DNA of 42,272 nt from a virus. Each line of letters begins with the position of its first letter. The stretch's first letter is position 1. The position numbers and the translations under genes are program-made. This document shows, piece by piece, positions 38,870 through 42,272 of this stretch. The DNA lies in the IMG/VR virus record IMGVR_UViG_3300014820_000003, positions 1 through 42,272 of that record; one strand, 5' to 3'. The notes below the pieces were generated by a model. It had not been told where the DNA came from. It ran no database searches and saw only the letters and a program-made list of their open reading frames with translations.

Positions 38870-39388
38870 TTAATTTATAGGCAAATGACCAACAATTACT
38901 AAATCTGATTGGCCAGAAGTTCCTGCAATAAATGGAGCCTTCCAACAATATCCTATTAGAATGATATTATTAAATAAACCTACTGCTGGGCCGACCCCTA
39001 CAATATTTTTATTACTTGGATTTAAAGAAGGTATTCCTAACTGAGCTGCTCCCCAAAGCATAGCATTAATAGAAAACTTGGAATGGTAAATAGAAATACT
39101 ATCTACATAATGTAATCTGTTATATCCATAACCTACTCCGCCAATAAGATTATTATTAAAAACTCCATATCCTACAACTGGCCCAATAATTCTAAATGTT
39201 GCTATATCTGGGTAGGTAGTTGTAACTACATTTTTGGATAGTGATAATTTTGGATGTATCTTCCCTTCATACATTAGTTGTATTGGAGATTTTACTTTAT
39301 GTAAAATATTTGTTTTTACATATTTAACTTGTGCCTGTGTTGTTGCTGTTATTATAATAAATAGCAAAATTAATTTTAGACGTTTCAT
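38870..39388 (-). CDS. Secreted protein, possible outer-membrane/beta-rich, 172 aa
   Basis: The N-terminus is a clear Sec signal peptide (KRLKLILLFIIITATTQAQ, cleavage after AQA-Q or nearby). The mature part is Gly- and beta-rich (IIGPVVGYGVFNNNLIGGVG, AVGLFNNIILIGYCW), as in small outer-membrane-associated proteins of Bacteroidota. No family recognised. It may modify the host surface or act in lysis. It sits four bases before the protease gene. Confidence 0.65.
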   Translation of the reverse strand: MKRLKLILLFIIITATTQAQVKYVKTNILHKVKSPIQLMYEGKIHPKLSLSKNVVTTTYPDIATFRIIGPVVGYGVFNNNLIGGVGYGYNRLHYVDSISIYHSKFSINAMLWGAAQLGIPSLNPSNKNIVGVGPAVGLFNNIILIGYCWKAPFIAGTSGQSDLVIVGHLPIN

Positions 39389-39416
39389 TTTTTATTTTTA
39401 ATTATTATTTACAAAA

Positions 39417-39839
39417 TTATTTAGGCATATTCCCGCCAACTGGTAATTTACTATTATCTATAATGTTTTCAACAGGTGGTACTTCTTTTGCTTTCACAAT
39501 TTCAGCACTTTTCTCATAGCTCAAAGGCTTAGGTGGTGGTGCAACAGAAGATAAGATTGCTGCAACTCCAAACATTATAAATTGTTGCCATGAAAAAGTG
39601 CCAGTTTGATTCATAGTTACGAATACTCCTGAAAGTGTTCCTACAATTCCAAAAATTGTGATACCTTGTCCTCTCCATTGTGTTGAGATAAAAGATAAAG
39701 CTGCCATCAAAGTAGCAAAAAGATAAACCTTCAGATCTTGAGAATGTCCAGTGGTTGAAAGTAATTGATTTAAAGAGACTGCTACAGCAGCAGCAAGTCC
39801 AGATAAAAATACTTTGTATTTGTTTAAAAATGTTCGCAT
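39417..39839 (-). CDS. Holin-like multi-pass membrane protein, 140 aa
   Basis: It has a short basic N-terminus (RTFLNKYKVF), then three or four hydrophobic segments within residues 11-95 (VFLSGLAAAVAVSL, KVYLFATLMAALSFIST, GITIFGIVGTLSGVFVT, FIMFGVAAILSSVA), then a charged, Pro-rich C-terminus. Size, topology and position between a secreted protein and a small lipoprotein fit a holin. No signature sequence proves it, so another phage membrane protein is possible. Confidence 0.6.
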   Translation of the reverse strand: MRTFLNKYKVFLSGLAAAVAVSLNQLLSTTGHSQDLKVYLFATLMAALSFISTQWRGQGITIFGIVGTLSGVFVTMNQTGTFSWQQFIMFGVAAILSSVAPPPKPLSYEKSAEIVKAKEVPPVENIIDNSKLPVGGNMPK

Positions 39840-39854
39840 ATTTATTTATTTTTT

Positions 39855-40046
39855 TTATCTTATTTGAGATTGATATAATATATTTTTAGTACCGTCCTTA
39901 TTAACACTTGTAATTCTTACTACCCTATAAATAGTAGGAATAGGAGCAGGAGTAGGCTTCGTTGTAGTACAGGAATTAAATACAATAGCAAAAATTATAC
40001 ACATCAAAATCACAATCATTGTTATCAGTATCTTTTTTGCTGTCAT
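39855..40046 (-). CDS. Small lipoprotein, possible outer-membrane spanin subunit, 63 aa
   Basis: The N-terminus is a lipoprotein signal: a basic start (TAKK), a hydrophobic stretch (ILITMIVILMCIIFAIVF) and the lipobox FNSC at about residues 22-25. The mature peptide is short and Pro/Thr-rich (TTTKPTPAPIP), then a beta-type tail. Short lipidated peptides like this serve as o-spanins in phage lysis cassettes. No partner i-spanin with a coiled coil is obvious here, so the assignment is tentative. It overlaps the upstream gene by ATGA. Confidence 0.6.
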   Translation of the reverse strand: MTAKKILITMIVILMCIIFAIVFNSCTTTKPTPAPIPTIYRVVRITSVNKDGTKNILYQSQIR

Positions 40047-40336
40047 ATAAAATTTGCTTTGTTTTTAGTAATAATATAATGAGCTTTACAATTATACTGA
40101 AGTATAGAACCAATTAGAGTTATTCTGTTTTGATTATCAACTTCGAGTTGCCACCCTGCTGGTGACCTGTTTACTGGTAACATAATAAAATCACCACACC
40201 CACACAAACACTTACAAGAAATTTGATCTCTGTTTTTAGAAACATAAATTGTACTTTCTTCGTATTTAGAAGGTATTTGAGGAACTTCACCTTCACAAAA
40301 AACAGGCATTATCTCAACTTGCTTTATTGTTTTCAT
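40043..40336 (-). CDS. DUF6527-like zinc-binding protein
   Basis: A 97-residue protein containing ISCKCLCGCGDFIMLPV (Cys41, 43, 45, 47), then AGWQLEVDNQNRITLIGSIL and YNCKAHYII (Cys83, His86). This closely follows the DUF6527 layout (CPCGCG...W.L...vTL.PSI...C.SHf.I). The Cys/His set likely binds one zinc. DUF6527 genes occur in phages and, as I recall, beside bacterial ubiquitin-like systems; the role is unknown. It overlaps both neighbours by ATGA, so it is in the lysis/secretion operon. Confidence 0.72.
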   Translation of the reverse strand: MKTIKQVEIMPVFCEGEVPQIPSKYEESTIYVSKNRDQISCKCLCGCGDFIMLPVNRSPAGWQLEVDNQNRITLIGSILQYNCKAHYIITKNKANFI

Positions 40337-40755
40337 TTTAGATTAATTTTATAGGTTGAATTTCCTTTAGGAATTACTCTTTCTGTTTCAATAAAATGCA
40401 CTCCGTCTACACTTTCTTCAATAGAATAATAATCTAAATTATTTTCATTTCCACTTGTCCAATTTAAAAATCCATTTTGTGTATATACATTAATGATGTT
40501 AACTGGCATTGCTTCATATACCAATACCTTGTTACTTATTACGCTTCCTGATTTTAACCTGTAATAATAAGTTGGCCCCGGTACTTTGCATGTATCTACG
40601 CCTCCCTTCACTATTGCTATGGTTTTGAAATTAATGCTATCAATTGATTGCTGCACGCTGTCCAATCTTTGCCCTGTTGGAGTCCAGTGAGCAACGTACT
40701 GGCTAAATATGTTTGCGCTTATAAATAGAAATAATATCGTAATGATTATTCTCAC
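40333..40755 (-). CDS. Secreted FN3-like protein with GTG start, 140 aa
   Basis: The start is GTG (40755), overlapping the stop of the upstream gene (GTGA). It has a Sec signal peptide (RIIITILFLFISANIFSQ), then a region with a Pro-rich KVPGPTYYYRLK turn. The C-terminal beta-sandwich segment (GFLNWTSGNENNLDYYSIEE, VDGVHFIETERV) is typical of the FN3-like domains of Bacteroidota secreted proteins ('W.t..E.nn..f.ieRs.dG..f'). Such domains bind surfaces or glycans. The protein looks host-derived and may help adsorption or surface display. Confidence 0.7.
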   Translation of the reverse strand: MRIIITILFLFISANIFSQYVAHWTPTGQRLDSVQQSIDSINFKTIAIVKGGVDTCKVPGPTYYYRLKSGSVISNKVLVYEAMPVNIINVYTQNGFLNWTSGNENNLDYYSIEESVDGVHFIETERVIPKGNSTYKINLK

Positions 40756-42272
40756 AAAAAAAGTATATTGTTGTGATTAGTTACACTAAGTTTTGTTGCT
40801 GCAACTGAAACTCCATTCTTAATCCCTATATAACTACCATACGCAGGTATTGTTACAGTCCCGGTATTATTCGTTGTTCCATCCATGTTAGTTAATCCGT
40901 AGCCAACTCCCTGGTTAATTGAAGATGTTGAAGGGTTTATTAACGTTACAATTTTAGAAGTGTCACTTGCTGCTATTGGTGATTTATTACTATGTGCATC
41001 AAATCCTGAATATGTTACCCACCCCGATAATGATCTTGTGGTGAATGTTCCCGACCATCCATTTATTATTGTCCTCATATCCAAATTATCGTCTAAAGGT
41101 CTTGCCCAATAATTACTATCTATGCTGCTTGCCGAACCGAAACTTGCGATGTCGTTTGTGTAGGAAAAAAATGTTGAGGCCAGTTGTGTGGAAGCCTTTG
41201 CTACAACTATATTATTTTTGAAGGTAGTATTTCTAACAGGCGCAGTTGAGGAACTGGAATTAAGTGTAACCACTTCTTCGCCTCCATCGTAAATAGTATT
41301 ATTGTGGGCGTTAATCAAATCTGTATTATGCAGGAATAATCCAGCCTGTACGCTATTGATGCAGGTATTGTTATAAATCTCTACTCCATAAGTTCCATCA
41401 TCCATGTAGATGCCATTCACAAGCGCCACGGGTTCCCCCGATGTTCCGGCAATAGTTCCTATACCATCCTTAACTATGTTGTTATATATTTTCTGCCCGG
41501 TGTATGGAGAATAACTCGATGGCCCATACCAAGTATAAATTGCAGCTCCATCCATTTTTTCAATACAATAATTAGTAATGTAATTATGATGTATCAATGA
41601 ATTGTATCTTCCAAAATTGATAGCATTGTGTCCCACGCTGTCAATCGTATTATAGCTGACAGTTAAGCTATCAGCGTATATCATCATTCCCTGTAATGAG
41701 CCATACCCGCTTGAACCATTATCGCCCATGCCATCGCTAACGCCAGTATTGCTTATGGTATTATTTGTAATAATTGCGTCTTTAAATTCAGTTTCTAAAG
41801 TAAATACCTGATTATTGGTGTGGTTGACAATATTATTTTGGAATAGAAAATTGTTAGCTCCTATGCCGCCGTAATTTTGCCCTCCCCAAACAGCATCCTT
41901 TCCAGAAAAATCTATCGTACAATTCTGGATAGTTAATCCATAAGACCCCGGAATAACAAAGGCATCTTTATTAGAACCTATAAAATCAATTCCATCAAAA
42001 GTTATAAAATCATTTTGAGTTGTATAAACGAGTGTATCAATGGTTGCAACCTGTACACCCGTTGGAGAACTTGTGCTATAAATCTTTATCTTATTTGCGG
42101 ATGGATCATAATACCATTCATTTTGAGCATCTAATGTTCTTGCATCATTTTCGATATAAAAACCATAATTAGCATTTCCGCTATTGGATGAACCGGAAGT
42201 GTAATTTAAAGTTCCTCCTGACTGTGAAGTTATTGGGCTTATATCAGTTACATAGTTATTTTTCCTTATCAC
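40752..42272 (-). CDS. Right-handed beta-helix protein, C-terminal part (runs off the right edge)
   Basis: The gene reads in from the right edge; 506 residues are visible without a certain start. The chain shows many regular parallel beta-helix turns with Asn/Ser/Ile ladders, for example FDGIDFIGSNKDAFVI, YGLTIQNCTIDFSGKD, NFLFQNNIVNHTNNQV, AIITNNTISNTGVSD, LTVSYNTIDSVGHNAI and VEIYNNTCINSV. This fold is used by phage tail spikes and by pectate-lyase-like glycan enzymes. Codon use is less AT-rich than in the plus-strand block, suggesting separate acquisition. The end has no recognisable secretion-sorting domain. It may be a tail-spike or depolymerase; catalytic residues are not evident. Confidence 0.75.
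   Translation of the reverse strand: MIRKNNYVTDISPITSQSGGTLNYTSGSSNSGNANYGFYIENDARTLDAQNEWYYDPSANKIKIYSTSSPTGVQVATIDTLVYTTQNDFITFDGIDFIGSNKDAFVIPGSYGLTIQNCTIDFSGKDAVWGGQNYGGIGANNFLFQNNIVNHTNNQVFTLETEFKDAIITNNTISNTGVSDGMGDNGSSGYGSLQGMMIYADSLTVSYNTIDSVGHNAINFGRYNSLIHHNYITNYCIEKMDGAAIYTWYGPSSYSPYTGQKIYNNIVKDGIGTIAGTSGEPVALVNGIYMDDGTYGVEIYNNTCINSVQAGLFLHNTDLINAHNNTIYDGGEEVVTLNSSSSTAPVRNTTFKNNIVVAKASTQLASTFFSYTNDIASFGSASSIDSNYWARPLDDNLDMRTIINGWSGTFTTRSLSGWVTYSGFDAHSNKSPIAASDTSKIVTLINPSTSSINQGVGYGLTNMDGTTNNTGTVTIPAYGSYIGIKNGVSVAATKLSVTNHNNILFL

Noticed and set aside
1-42272. Reassignment of TAG or TGA to an amino acid in this window
   Set aside because: All long genes are open in the standard code, and TGA ends many genes. 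Only avoidance of TAG stops is supported.
1-42272. CRISPR arrays, insertion sequences, integrase or attachment sites
   Set aside because: No regularly spaced repeats, transposase, recombinase or terminal inverted repeats were found on either strand; the one mobile element supported is the homing endonuclease.

Overview
The window looks like the early/replication half of the genome of a tailed double-stranded DNA phage (Caudoviricetes) infecting a member of the Bacteroidota, plus the start of a lysis/host-interaction arm. The phage call rests on about 76 tightly packed genes (many ATGA or TAATG overlaps, one long co-oriented run) encoding a phage replisome, nucleotide-pool enzymes, a homing endonuclease and many short unknown proteins. 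The Bacteroidota call rests on five promoters of the form TTTG-N20-TAnnTTTG (one with a final A), the near absence of Shine-Dalgarno sequences, AT-rich composition, and secreted proteins of Bacteroidota style on the minus strand. A crAss-like affiliation is possible, but no capsid, portal, terminase or RNA polymerase gene is present to test it. I see no integrase, tRNA, CRISPR array or insertion sequence.

Layout. (1) 1-2317: partial and small genes, a gamma-glutamylcyclotransferase-like protein, a DnaB-type helicase, then a hairpin and an intrinsic terminator. (2) 2333-11229: a divergent uracil-DNA glycosylase, then an amide-bond cassette: phiEco32-type amidoligase, ATP-grasp ligase, GNAT protein, class I glutamine amidotransferase/gamma-glutamyl hydrolase, class II glutamine amidotransferase and a second amidoligase. 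(3) 11239-18093: unknown genes (two of them paralogous), an HNH protein, an AEP-primase-like protein, a RecB-like PD-(D/E)XK nuclease and a DUF551 protein. (4) 18090-22550: a dATP/dGTP diphosphohydrolase-HAD fusion, a MazG-like protein, two metallophosphatases and an RNA-repair cluster of RNA ligase plus a polynucleotide kinase whose Walker A loop contains a stop codon. (5) 22554-27482: family A DNA polymerase, SF2 helicase, winged-helix protein, bidirectional terminator. (6) 27534-28147: one minus-strand gene and divergent promoters. (7) 28148-38099: class II ribonucleotide reductase, small genes, cyclic-phosphate-processing receiver protein, homing endonuclease, RecA, Sak4-like ATPase, SSB-like protein, DnaG-like primase, MazG and GroES. 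(8) 42272-38101, minus strand: beta-helix protein, FN3-like secreted protein, DUF6527 protein, lipoprotein, holin-like protein, secreted protein and papain-like protease.

How it fits together. The helicase, primase, SSB, PolA, RecA, Sak4 and PD-(D/E)XK nuclease give replication and recombination. The ribonucleotide reductase, MazG-like proteins and diphosphohydrolase-nucleotidase shape the dNTP pool. The ligase, kinase, phosphatases and receiver-domain protein are an inferred RNA-repair set. The amide-bond cassette is predicted to build and trim amide or gamma-glutamyl linkages on an unknown target. The minus-strand operon is likely lysis and cell-surface functions.

The most unusual signals are the amide-bond cassette, the stop codon in the kinase P-loop, two structured intergenic RNAs (20.1 and 36.1 kb), promoters placed so close to start codons that some mRNAs should be leaderless, and the absence of TAG among the stop codons of all called genes.
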